The notes under the pieces were generated by a model that made no database searches, had not been told where the DNA came from, and was given only the letters and a program-made list of their open reading frames with translations. Positions 50,269 through 58,599 of a stretch of DNA of 64,000 bases are shown in pieces. The stretch covers positions 4,154,001 through 4,218,000 of the forward strand of contig JBGAFV010000001.1 of NCBI GenBank assembly GCA_044227095.1. The letters run 5' to 3'. The translations under genes and the position numbers were made by a program. Within the stretch, counting starts at the first letter, position 1, and every line of letters begins with the position of its first letter. The stretch comes from JACMLD01 sp044227095. Lineage in GTDB: Bacteria; Bacteroidota; Bacteroidia; Chitinophagales; Chitinophagaceae.

Positions 50269-50547
50269 ATGCACTTAATAGAAATGATAGGTTTATTGGC
50301 AGCATTTTTAACTACAACAGCATTTTTTCCGCAGGTAATAAAAACAGTAAAAACAAAATCAACCGGCGACTTATCATTGCCGATGTATACGCTTATGTTT
50401 AGCGGCACTGTCAGCTGGCTAATTTATGGTTTGCTAAAACATGATTTACCAATAACATTGGCCAATGCAGTTTCGTCACTGGCTTCTTTTGTAATTTTCT
50501 ATTATAAGATCCGGGAAGTAAGGGCCGTAAAAAAAATCAACGTTTAA
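50269..50547 (+). CDS. SemiSWEET-type sugar transporter
   Basis: 92 residues with three membrane segments, the half-size MtN3/PQ-loop unit. FFPQVIKTVKTKSTGDLSLPMY holds the PQ-type motif (here FPQ) of the first helix, and YTLMFSGTVSWLIYGLLKHDLPI the second and third. SemiSWEETs dimerise and let sugars such as glucose or sucrose diffuse across the inner membrane. Follows the sigma-54 regulator by 66 bases but is probably separate. Confidence 0.88.
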   Translation: MHLIEMIGLLAAFLTTTAFFPQVIKTVKTKSTGDLSLPMYTLMFSGTVSWLIYGLLKHDLPITLANAVSSLASFVIFYYKIREVRAVKKINV

Positions 50548-50561
50548 CCTGCTGCCGGTAC

Positions 50562-50590
50562 AAAAAAAAGGTGGCCGTTAAGGGCAACCT
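50562..50590 (-). terminator. Intrinsic terminator after the OmpA-domain gene
   Basis: Minus strand: AGGTTGCC, loop CTTAAC, GGCCACCT (7 of 8 pairs), then eight T. Located between the convergent SemiSWEET and OmpA-domain genes; serves the minus strand. Confidence 0.75.
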
Positions 50591-50611
50591 GGTAGTTATT
50601 ATTTACAGTTG

Positions 50612-51433
50612 CTATTGCGATACCGGAACATCCGTTAAAGCGCCATTACCAAGAACATTCAATTCTGCTCTCCTGTTGTGCTCTCGTCCCTCGTCCGTAT
50701 TATTGCTGGCAATTGGCAAATCTGAACCAAATGAAGCCACCGCTATTTTATCTGGCGAAATACCTTTGCTCACCAGTAATGCTTTCAAACTTTCTGCCCT
50801 TTTCATTCCCAACTTTACGTTGTTGATTTTTTGGCCGCGGCTGTCCGCAAACCCAAGAATAATTATTTTATTCCAGCTATCCGGCGCATCAACCAGCTTT
50901 TGAATGCTGTTGTTTAATTTAACCTCTTCGGAGTCGCCCTGTAGCTGGAAAGATGACTTTTTAAAATGATACACATTCATATCTGTAACCTGTGAAAGCT
51001 CGTTAATGATATCCACGTTTTTAATGTCATTGTCTTGTAAATACTCTTCGTTTTCCTGTTGCTTTTTAATGCTAAACTTTGAAATCTTTGCAGCAGCAAT
51101 TATCCTTTTTTCTTCTTTTTTAGATGTTTCCAGTGGTACAAATGCATTTGTATTTTCGCCGGGTTTATTTTTTGGTGCTGATTCCTTTTTGGCCGACTCT
51201 GTTTTACTGGCTGATGGCTCATTGCTTAAAACAGGCGCTGCTACTTCAATATTATTGCTTGTAACACTTGTGCTGGATGAAGCCTGTTTTGAATTTATCA
51301 ACAGAAATAATACAACAACCAATCCAATAACGGTAATTATGTTTTTTCTTATATTAACTGAATCCTGGTGTGCATGGGTATTATTTAATCTTACAGATCT
51401 TTGATCTGCAAATTTTGGGGCCATAGTCTTCAT
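50612..51433 (-). CDS. Inner-membrane-anchored OmpA/MotB-domain protein
   Basis: 273 residues from the ATG at 51433; a frame to 51472 uses TTG. One membrane segment (NIITVIGLVVVLFLLIN) follows a basic N-terminus without a signal-peptidase site, so the rest is periplasmic. A Lys/Ser/Glu-rich linker leads to an OmpA-like peptidoglycan-binding domain: KIIILGFADSRGQKINN, GMKRAESLKALLVSKGISPDKI, and TDEGREHNRRAELNVL with the diaminopimelate-contacting Asp and Arg. Unlike the OmpA protein at 811 it lacks a barrel. May link inner membrane and cell wall. Confidence 0.85.
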   Translation of the reverse strand: MKTMAPKFADQRSVRLNNTHAHQDSVNIRKNIITVIGLVVVLFLLINSKQASSSTSVTSNNIEVAAPVLSNEPSASKTESAKKESAPKNKPGENTNAFVPLETSKKEEKRIIAAAKISKFSIKKQQENEEYLQDNDIKNVDIINELSQVTDMNVYHFKKSSFQLQGDSEEVKLNNSIQKLVDAPDSWNKIIILGFADSRGQKINNVKLGMKRAESLKALLVSKGISPDKIAVASFGSDLPIASNNTDEGREHNRRAELNVLGNGALTDVPVSQ

Positions 51434-51544
51434 GAGTATTGAGTTTTTGATGTAGGGTAAATATGTTTTCAATTTTTTTTAGGAGCATTTTGTAATGACA
51501 AAGAATATTGCTGCGCTCTTGCGAAAATTAATCAGTGGGTAGTA

Positions 51545-51904
51545 TTATTCTTCTTTACGCTCATTATTTAATATCACAACAGCAAAAGCACGTTTCTTTT
51601 TTTGTTCTGGCAGCTGCTCTCGTGTGTTTAGTAACACAATCTTTACCGGCTTACCTGAAAAATCCAGGGGAGATATAATGTTGAATGGTTCATTTGCAGC
51701 ATTCGGCTTGCGGGCCGCTAAAACATTTGTCTTACTGCATAAAGGCAAAAAATGACTGAAGCTTTTTTCTGGCATAAGGCTTAACTGACTTTGCTGCTGC
51801 ATTATAGTTGTAAAAAACAAAGCACTGTCGTCGGGCCATAATTGAATGAGCGTTTGCGTTTCTTTTTTTTCTTGCGGAAAAAAGGTTTTGGAGATTGATT
51901 TCAT
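51545..51904 (-). CDS. Unrecognised small cytoplasmic protein
   Basis: 119 residues, basic, no signal peptide or membrane segment. Visible stretches: QLWPDDSALFFTTIMQQQ, FNIISPLDFSGKPVKIVLLN and a charged C-terminus KKKRAFAVVILNNERKEE. No family recognised. It is alone on its strand, between the OmpA-domain gene and the long kdp upstream region. Coding status is likely but not certain. Confidence 0.5.
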   Translation of the reverse strand: MKSISKTFFPQEKKETQTLIQLWPDDSALFFTTIMQQQSQLSLMPEKSFSHFLPLCSKTNVLAARKPNAANEPFNIISPLDFSGKPVKIVLLNTREQLPEQKKKRAFAVVILNNERKEE

Positions 51905-52741
51905 AAGGATTGTATTTTATTAATAATAGAAAAATAAGATTACTTAAAAAGCAGTCTGTTGATAGGCGTCTTTATACCATGCATAAGAAAAATGAAATTT
52001 ATACATGGCTCCTTGCAGTAAGTATAGTTTGATACAAAAAACGAAATCATTTTCAGCGTTATTTATTTACCCTGTCAAACTAATATCTATTACTTATTAA
52101 ATGCATTGTACATCTTCTTAAACGCTGAAAACTAATAAACTACGATATAATAACGAAAGCGTTTTGCGGTTTATTATTGAACGAAACATAAAATTAATTT
52201 TAGACAGTAATACGTTTCGAAAGCAATCATCTTTAAATGAATACTGATTATAGGTTACCTCCGTATTTGCGCTTTATATAATTATTATCCAGCCGGCTTC
52301 CTGCCTATTAACGCAACTGTTTTTCTGCTATTTCATTTTCTTTATTGTCAATTAAAGTTTACAAATTTGCGCCACAGGTCTCTTATAAAATACATTTTTG
52401 AACAGACAAACAAGTAGTACTAACTATACTTTTTACTAGTGCTTTTAGTTCCACGTGACACAATCTTGTTCGTAAATGCCTCAACTTTTATAAAACAATT
52501 CCGTGTAAATTATTTTCAATTGCTGTGTGCATCCAGCAATACGGCTTTTATTAAGAAGTTTTACATTGGCGCCTTTCATTTTGACAATTCCTTTTTCAAA
52601 ATGGAAGGCTTATTATTTTCTTTCTACAGTCTACATATCCATATATTGCTTGAAACCCTTAATTCAGCCTGCTTTTCACAAGCAGAAAAAACACCCACCT
52701 GTTGCGGCATGTATTTTGGCATACCCTGCAAAACAACAGAC
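51905..52741. other. Long gene-poor region upstream of the kdp operon
   Basis: About 840 bases, very AT-rich, without a convincing gene. It includes a perfect 11-bp inverted repeat TTTTCAGCGTT (52050-52060) / AACGCTGAAAA (52121-52131) around 60 bases, and a small hairpin AACG-AAAG-CGTT at 52152-52163. A 128-codon frame from 52439 looks like chance apart from its last 27 codons. The kdp promoter and any potassium-responsive control should lie here. Confidence 0.5.
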
Positions 52742-52825
52742 ATGCAAACATTTATATTGGTTATTGCAGGATTTATTGGCTTTGTACTTTTTTTCAAAAC
52801 AATTGACTTCTTTGATAAAATATAA
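52742..52825 (+). CDS. 27-residue membrane peptide upstream of kdpF
   Basis: ATG at 52742, TAA ending at 52825, encoding MQTFILVIAGFIGFVLFFKT then IDFFDKI: one hydrophobic helix followed by an amphipathic Asp/Lys tail. It lies 52 bases before kdpF, itself a one-helix peptide. The frame is open far upstream, but the upstream part has no membrane or conserved character. A role as an extra small subunit or regulator of the Kdp complex is inferred from position. Confidence 0.5.
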   Translation: MQTFILVIAGFIGFVLFFKTIDFFDKI

Positions 52826-52877
52826 TTAAGTGTAGCCTTCGCTTTTTTCATCATCACTTAACTCAAAATATGAAACT

Positions 52878-52955
52878 ATGACACTCCTATTTATCATTTC
52901 AATCCTGGTTTTCTGTTACCTATGTTATGTACTTGTAAAACCAGAAAAATTCTAA
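52878..52955 (+). CDS. kdpF: K+-transporting ATPase small subunit KdpF
   Basis: 25 residues: MTLLFIISILVFCYLCYVLV then KPEKF. A single membrane helix ending in the YxxxLxxPEKF-like tail typical of KdpF, which stabilises the KdpABC complex. It sits 25 bases upstream of kdpA, the normal place. Confidence 0.88.
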   Translation: MTLLFIISILVFCYLCYVLVKPEKF

Positions 52956-52980
52956 ACCCGCTCTTAAAATCTTTTGAAAA

Positions 52981-54681
52981 ATGAACACAGAAATTACAGG
53001 TATCATCGCCATGTTTATTATATCAGTACTGTTAGCAATTCCACTTGGCCGCTATATAGGAAAAGTATACAATGGAGAAAAGACATGGCTTGATTTTATT
53101 TTCAACCCCATAGACAAATTTTTTTTTAGGGTAATCGGTATAAAACCAGAAAAAGAAATGAGCTGGCAGCAAAACCTTGTTGCATTATTACTAATCAATC
53201 TTGTTTGGTTCTTATTTTCAATGTTTGTATTAATGAACATGGGATGGTTGCCACTTAATCCGGATAGTAACCCTTCAATGAGTGCCGACCTGGCTTTTAA
53301 TACCAGCATTAGTTTCATTTCCAACACAAACCTTCAGCATTATTCTGGCGAAACAGGCGTTTCTTATCTCGGCCAATTGGTGTTGATGCTTTTTCAATTC
53401 ATTAGTGCAGGTATTGGTATGGCCGCATGTGCTGTTGTATTTAAAGCGATGAAAGAAAAAGCTAACGGCAGCAAGGGGAACATTTATACCTATTTTATAA
53501 AATCATGCACAAGGGTACTATTGCCATTATCTGTTGTTGTTGCAATAATCTTATTGCTGAATGGCGCACCCATGACATTTAAAGGCAAAGACCAGTTTAT
53601 TTCTTTACAAGGTGATACCGTTAATGTTTCAAGAGGCCCGGTTGCAGCAATGGTTGCTATTAAACAATTGGGTACAAATGGTGGTGGTTTTTTTGGCGCC
53701 AACTCAGCGCACCCTTTAGAAAACCCTAATTACTTTACCAATATGGTAGAGAACGTGTGCATCATACTCATTCCAATTGCCCTGGTTTTTACACTTGGTT
53801 ATATGCTTAAACGAAAAAAATTATCATGGATGATCTTTGGCGTAATGACGGCAGGATTCCTGTTGTTTGTAATTCCATCTGTTTACCAGGAGATGAATGG
53901 AAATCCTGCAATTCATAAAATGGGAATATTGCAAAACTCCGGAAGCATGGAAGGCAAAGAAGTAAGGTTTGGCCCCGCTGCATCAGCATATTGGGGCATA
54001 ACCACCACTGTTACATCCAATGGATCTGTAAATGCGATGCATGATAGTTTCACTTCCCTCACCGGCATGTTTGCTTTGCTGGGCATGATGATCAATTCAT
54101 TCTACGGCGGAGTTGGCGTTGGCTTTCTCAATTTTTACATCTTCATGATTATTGCTGTTTTTATTTCGGGGTTAATGGTAGGCAGAACACCTGAATTTTT
54201 AGGAAAGAAGATAGAAGCCAAAGAAATGAAAATTGCAACCATTATTGCATTGCTCCATACTTTTCTTATTCTAAGCTTTACTGCATTATCATCTTATATG
54301 TATGCACATAACCCAACTGCATATGCAGGATGGTTAAATAACCCCGGTAGTCATGGGTTTTCAGAAATGCTGTATGAATATACTTCGTCATCTGCCAATA
54401 ACGGTTCTGGTTTTGAAGGATTGGGCGACAATGTTCCTTTCTGGAATATTACCTGCGGAGTGGTAATGCTGCTTGCACGTTTCTTACCTATCATCGGCCC
54501 TGTTGCCATTGCAGGTATTCTTTCAAAGAAAAAATATATACCAGAAAGTGCAGGCACACTTAAAACAGATACAGGCACATTTGGCATTATGGTTATTGCT
54601 GTAATATTTATAGTTGCAGCATTAAGCTTTTTTCCGGCGCTGGCCTTAGGCCCTATAGCAGAACATTTTGGAATGAAATAA
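52981..54681 (+). CDS. kdpA: K+-transporting ATPase subunit A
   Basis: 566 residues. Channel-like subunit with four pore-loop repeats that binds and passes potassium; inner membrane. Visible: IPLGRYIGKVYNGEKTW at the start, NTSISFISNTNLQHYSGE (first filter region), KQLGTNGGGFFGANSAHPLENPN (second), GMFALLGMMINSFYGGVGVG (third) and NNGSGFEGLGDNVPFWN (fourth). Length matches the family. Second gene of kdpFABC. Confidence 0.97.
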   Translation: MNTEITGIIAMFIISVLLAIPLGRYIGKVYNGEKTWLDFIFNPIDKFFFRVIGIKPEKEMSWQQNLVALLLINLVWFLFSMFVLMNMGWLPLNPDSNPSMSADLAFNTSISFISNTNLQHYSGETGVSYLGQLVLMLFQFISAGIGMAACAVVFKAMKEKANGSKGNIYTYFIKSCTRVLLPLSVVVAIILLLNGAPMTFKGKDQFISLQGDTVNVSRGPVAAMVAIKQLGTNGGGFFGANSAHPLENPNYFTNMVENVCIILIPIALVFTLGYMLKRKKLSWMIFGVMTAGFLLFVIPSVYQEMNGNPAIHKMGILQNSGSMEGKEVRFGPAASAYWGITTTVTSNGSVNAMHDSFTSLTGMFALLGMMINSFYGGVGVGFLNFYIFMIIAVFISGLMVGRTPEFLGKKIEAKEMKIATIIALLHTFLILSFTALSSYMYAHNPTAYAGWLNNPGSHGFSEMLYEYTSSSANNGSGFEGLGDNVPFWNITCGVVMLLARFLPIIGPVAIAGILSKKKYIPESAGTLKTDTGTFGIMVIAVIFIVAALSFFPALALGPIAEHFGMK

Positions 54682-54713
54682 TATGACAGCGCAAACACTA
54701 AAAAATAAAAATC

Positions 54714-56759
54714 ATGTCAACCAATAAATCAAATAAACTTTTTGAAACTTCCCTTATAAAAGAAGCCTTAAAGCAATCTTTTATTAAACTTAATCCGCGG
54801 ATCATGTTCCGCAACCCGGTTATGTTTACCGTAGAAACTGGAACTGTAATTATGCTGGGCGTGTGTATCTGGGTTGCAGCCGGTGAAAAATTACAAGGCA
54901 GCCTGGCGTATAATATTACTATTACAGCGGTATTATTTATAACGCTGTTGTTTGCCAATTTTGCTGAAGCTATTGCAGAAGCAAGGGGCAAAGCACAGGC
55001 AGATAGTTTGCGTAAAACAAGAGAAGACACGCCTGCCAAAAAAATATTTCCTGTTGGAGAAATTTATACCAACGAAATAAAAATTATTTCTTCCTCACAA
55101 CTTTTAAAAGGAGATGTATTTCTTTGCGAAGCCGGAGACACCATTCCTATGGACGGTGAAATTATTGAAGGCATTGCTACCATTGATGAATCTGCTATTA
55201 CCGGAGAAAGCGCCCCTGTAATAAGAGAATCCGGTGGCGATAAGTCTTCTGTAACCGGTGGTACAAAAGTTTTGAGTGAAAGAATAAAAGTTCGTGTAAC
55301 AACAGAACCCGGTGAAAGCTTTCTCGATAAGATGATTGCTTTGGTAGAAGGAGCATCAAGACAAAAAACGCCAAATGAAATTGCACTCACCATTTTACTT
55401 GCAGGATTTACATTAATTTTTATTATTGTTTGCGTTACACTAAAACCTTTTGGCGATTACGCAAACACCCCAATTACCATTGCAGCATTTATTTCGCTGT
55501 TTGTTTGTCTTATACCTACAACTATTGGCGGCCTTTTAAGTGCTATTGGTATTGCAGGAATGGACAGGGCTTTGCGTGCCAATGTTATTACCAAAAGCGG
55601 TAAGGCTGTAGAAACAGCAGGAGATCTCGATACATTATTATTAGACAAAACCGGAACTATAACTATTGGCAACCGCAAGGCTACTCATTTTTGGCCAGCC
55701 GAAGGAGTTGATAAAAATGTTTTTATTGATGCATGTGTATTGTCTTCGATGGCTGATGAAACGCCGGAGGGAAAATCTGTTATTGAACTTGCAGGCAACA
55801 ATGCAAATAACAATAGCGTAAACGGCGCAAGGTTTATTGAATTTACTGCCGAAACAAGAACAAGCGGCGTTGATCTGCCATCTGGCATAAAAATAAGGAA
55901 AGGTGCTTTTGACGCTATTAAAAAAGCAGTTGACAAAGCAGGCAATTCCGTATCGCCACAAACAATAGAAAAAGTAACAGCTATTGCTTCTAATGGAGGC
56001 ACTCCACTTGTTGTAAGCAAGAATAATATTATTGTTGGTGTAATAGAATTACAGGATATTATCAAACCGGGTATACACGAGCGTTTTGAACGCTTGAGAA
56101 AAATGGGTGTAAAGACAGTAATGGTTACTGGTGATAACCCGCTTACCGCAAAATACATTGCAGAAAAAGCAGGCGTGGATGATTTTATTGCCGAAGCAAA
56201 GCCCGAAGACAAAATGAATTACATAAAAAAAGAACAACAAGGTGGCAAACTTGTAGCCATGATGGGCGATGGCACAAATGACGCACCGGCATTGGCGCAG
56301 GCAGATGTAGGCGTAGCTATGAACAGCGGAACCGCTGCTGCCAAAGAAGCCGGCAATATGGTTGATCTTGATAACGACCCAACCAAGCTGATAGAAATAG
56401 TAGAAATAGGAAAACAATTGCTAATGACCAGGGGAACTTTAACTACTTTTTCCATTGCTAACGATGTGGCAAAATATTTTGCCATTGTACCTGCTTTGTT
56501 TGTTGCATCCATTCCGGGTTTGCAGGCTCTTAATATTATGAAACTGCATAGTCCAGAAAGTGCAATTCTTTCAGCAGTTATTTTTAATGCTATTATTATT
56601 CCGTTGCTAATACCATTGGCTTTAAAAGGTGTTACTTATAAACCAATAGGCGCAAGTGCATTGCTTAGAAGAAACCTGTTTATTTATGGGTTAGGTGGCG
56701 TCATTGTTCCATTTATTGGTATAAAACTTATTGATCTTTTAGCAAGCACATGGTTTTAA
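54714..56759 (+). CDS. kdpB: K+-transporting ATPase subunit B (P-type ATPase)
   Basis: 681 residues. P-type ATPase that drives potassium uptake. TIDESAITGESAPV is the actuator-domain TGES loop; LLLDKTGTITIGN holds the phosphorylated Asp (near 310); KGAFDAIKKAV is in the nucleotide domain; VMVTGDNPLTAKYIAEKAG and MMGDGTNDAPALAQADVGVAM are the hinge and P-domain signatures. Seven or eight membrane segments. Starts 32 bases after kdpA. Confidence 0.97.
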   Translation: MSTNKSNKLFETSLIKEALKQSFIKLNPRIMFRNPVMFTVETGTVIMLGVCIWVAAGEKLQGSLAYNITITAVLFITLLFANFAEAIAEARGKAQADSLRKTREDTPAKKIFPVGEIYTNEIKIISSSQLLKGDVFLCEAGDTIPMDGEIIEGIATIDESAITGESAPVIRESGGDKSSVTGGTKVLSERIKVRVTTEPGESFLDKMIALVEGASRQKTPNEIALTILLAGFTLIFIIVCVTLKPFGDYANTPITIAAFISLFVCLIPTTIGGLLSAIGIAGMDRALRANVITKSGKAVETAGDLDTLLLDKTGTITIGNRKATHFWPAEGVDKNVFIDACVLSSMADETPEGKSVIELAGNNANNNSVNGARFIEFTAETRTSGVDLPSGIKIRKGAFDAIKKAVDKAGNSVSPQTIEKVTAIASNGGTPLVVSKNNIIVGVIELQDIIKPGIHERFERLRKMGVKTVMVTGDNPLTAKYIAEKAGVDDFIAEAKPEDKMNYIKKEQQGGKLVAMMGDGTNDAPALAQADVGVAMNSGTAAAKEAGNMVDLDNDPTKLIEIVEIGKQLLMTRGTLTTFSIANDVAKYFAIVPALFVASIPGLQALNIMKLHSPESAILSAVIFNAIIIPLLIPLALKGVTYKPIGASALLRRNLFIYGLGGVIVPFIGIKLIDLLASTWF

Positions 56760-56790
56760 TTCAATCTTTTCAATTTTAAAATCTACAATT

Positions 56791-57375
56791 ATGAAACAGC
56801 ATATTCTTCCGGCAATAAAACTTACACTGATCTGTTTGGTGTTTTTCGCCGGTGCTTATACCATTTTAATTTTGGGCATTGCACAGTTTTTTACCGCTAA
56901 AGCAAATGGTGAAACAATTATGCGCAACGGAAAAACAATTGGTTACAAAGTAGAAGGACAAAATTTAACGCAGGATAAATATTTCTGGAGCCGCCCATCC
57001 GCTGTGGCATACAATGCTTCAGGAAGCGGTGGCAGCAATAAAGGCCCTGGCAATCCAGATTATCTTAAACAGGTAGAGGAAAGGATAGATACTTTTTTGG
57101 TACATAATCCTGGTATTGATAAGGCGGCAGTACCATCTGAATTAGTAACTGCTTCAGGCAGTGGATTAGATCCGGATCTTTCACCAGCAGGTGCAAAAGT
57201 ACAGGTGAAACGTATTGCTGCGGTTCGTAAACTTGATGAAGCAAAAGTAACAGCATTGGTAGAACAAAATATTCAAAAACCATTTCTTGGAATGTTCGGA
57301 ACTTCGAAGGTGAATGTATTAGCGCTGAATATTGCTTTGGATGAAATAGCAAACACTTCTCAACAGGTAAAATGA
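56791..57375 (+). CDS. kdpC: K+-transporting ATPase subunit C
   Basis: 194 residues. One N-terminal membrane helix (IKLTLICLVFFAGAYTILIL) and an extracytoplasmic domain with YFWSRPSAVAYNASGSGGSN, SGLDPDLSPAGAKVQVKRIA and VNVLALNIALDE, all typical of KdpC. It assists assembly and nucleotide binding of the Kdp complex. Ends kdpFABC. A dispersed 27-bp repeat lies between it and kdpD. Confidence 0.95.
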   Translation: MKQHILPAIKLTLICLVFFAGAYTILILGIAQFFTAKANGETIMRNGKTIGYKVEGQNLTQDKYFWSRPSAVAYNASGSGGSNKGPGNPDYLKQVEERIDTFLVHNPGIDKAAVPSELVTASGSGLDPDLSPAGAKVQVKRIAAVRKLDEAKVTALVEQNIQKPFLGMFGTSKVNVLALNIALDEIANTSQQVK

Positions 57376-57407
57376 AACAGAAAATTTTGTAGTTCACAGA
57401 TATTACA

Positions 57408-57434
57408 ACTGTTAAAGAGTGCGACGCAAGAATG
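57408..57434 (+). repeat. Dispersed 27-bp repeat, copy C
   Basis: ACTGTTAAAGAG followed by TGCGACGCAAGAATG. It fills the kdpC-kdpD gap. Its terminal ATG at 57432 is in frame with kdpD but is unlikely to be the start. Confidence 0.75.
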
Positions 57435-57473
57435 TACAATTCTTATTCAACAGCCCGGCCCATAAACAATTAT

Positions 57474-58598
57474 ATGGAAGCACAGGAAAAACAAGCAGAA
57501 CAATTTTTAGAACTTATCCGCAAAAGTAGGCGGGGCAAGTTTAAGATCTATATTGGCATGAGTGCCGGTGTAGGAAAAACTTATCGCATGTTGCAGGAAG
57601 CGCAGGCTTTGTTACGCAATGGGGTTGATGTAAAAATAGGTTATATTGAAACGCATAACCGGTTAGAAACACATGCTTTGCTGAATGGGCTGCCTGTAAT
57701 ACCACGCCGCAAATTATTTTACAAAGGCAAAGAACTAGACGAACTGGATATGCAGGCAATACTGAACCTGCACCCCGAAATTGTAATTGTAGATGAACTG
57801 GCACATACCAATATTGAAGGAAGCAAGAATGAAAAACGCTGGCAGGATGTAATGGATATACTGGATGCGGGTATTAATGTTATTAGCGCAGTAAACATTC
57901 AGCATATAGAAAGCCTTAACGATGAAATAAAAAATATTACAGGCATTGATGTTACAGAGCGCATTCCTGATAGTGTATTGCAACAGGCAGATGAAGTGGT
58001 AAACATAGATTTAACAGCAGATGAACTGGTAGCACGTTTAAAAGAAGGGAAAATTTATACTGCTGATAAGATAGAACGTTCGTTAAAAAATTTCTTTCAA
58101 CCTGAAAAAATTTTACAATTAAGGGAACTTGCCTTGAAAGAAGTAGCCTCGCAGGTAGAAAGAAAAGTAGAAACCGAAATTCCTGGCAATGCTTCGCTAA
58201 GGCACGAACGTTTTATGGCCTGCATTGGAAGCAATGAAAAAACTGCAAGAAATGTTATTCGTAAAACCGCAAGGCTGGCAAATTATTATCACAGCAAATG
58301 GATGCTGCTGTACGTTCAAACACCAAAAGAACATGGCAATAAGATTAGCCTCCCTGCGCAACGCCACCTTCTTAATAACTTTAAACTGGCTACCGAACTT
58401 GGCGCCGAGGTAATAAGAATAAAACACGATAATATTTCTAAAGGCATTATTGAAACAGCCGAACAAAAATCTGTTACTACTATCTGCATTGGCAAGCCGC
58501 ACCTTAATTTATTCAGTGTAATTTTGAATACTGCGGTATTTAACCAATTGCTTAATAAATTATCGGCTGCAGATATTGACATTGTAATTCTTTCTTAA
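57474..58598 (+). CDS. kdpD: KdpD sensor-domain protein without kinase domain
   Basis: 374 residues from the ATG at 57474 (MEAQEKQAEQF), preferred over 57432, which lies in a repeat. KdpD domain: RGKFKIYIGMSAGVGKTYRML (Walker A), GYIETHNRLET, IVIVDELAHTNIEGSKNEKRW, VISAVNIQHIESLNDEI. A UspA-like domain follows (about 240-374). The protein ends there: the four membrane helices, GAF and histidine kinase domains of full KdpD (about 890 residues) are absent. A separate kinase gene begins one base after the stop, so the two may act together. Such truncated KdpD proteins are known in other bacteria. Confidence 0.92.
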   Translation: MEAQEKQAEQFLELIRKSRRGKFKIYIGMSAGVGKTYRMLQEAQALLRNGVDVKIGYIETHNRLETHALLNGLPVIPRRKLFYKGKELDELDMQAILNLHPEIVIVDELAHTNIEGSKNEKRWQDVMDILDAGINVISAVNIQHIESLNDEIKNITGIDVTERIPDSVLQQADEVVNIDLTADELVARLKEGKIYTADKIERSLKNFFQPEKILQLRELALKEVASQVERKVETEIPGNASLRHERFMACIGSNEKTARNVIRKTARLANYYHSKWMLLYVQTPKEHGNKISLPAQRHLLNNFKLATELGAEVIRIKHDNISKGIIETAEQKSVTTICIGKPHLNLFSVILNTAVFNQLLNKLSAADIDIVILS

Positions 58599-58599
58599 C

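Noticed and set aside
52439..52825. 128-codon frame upstream of kdpF as one protein
   Set aside because: The first 100 codons show no coding character and many rare residues; only the last 27 codons look like a membrane peptide with its own ATG, so only these are listed.
57432..57473. ATG at 57432 as kdpD start
   Set aside because: It lies in a dispersed repeat and adds non-conserved residues; the ATG at 57474 gives the usual short lead to the KdpD domain.
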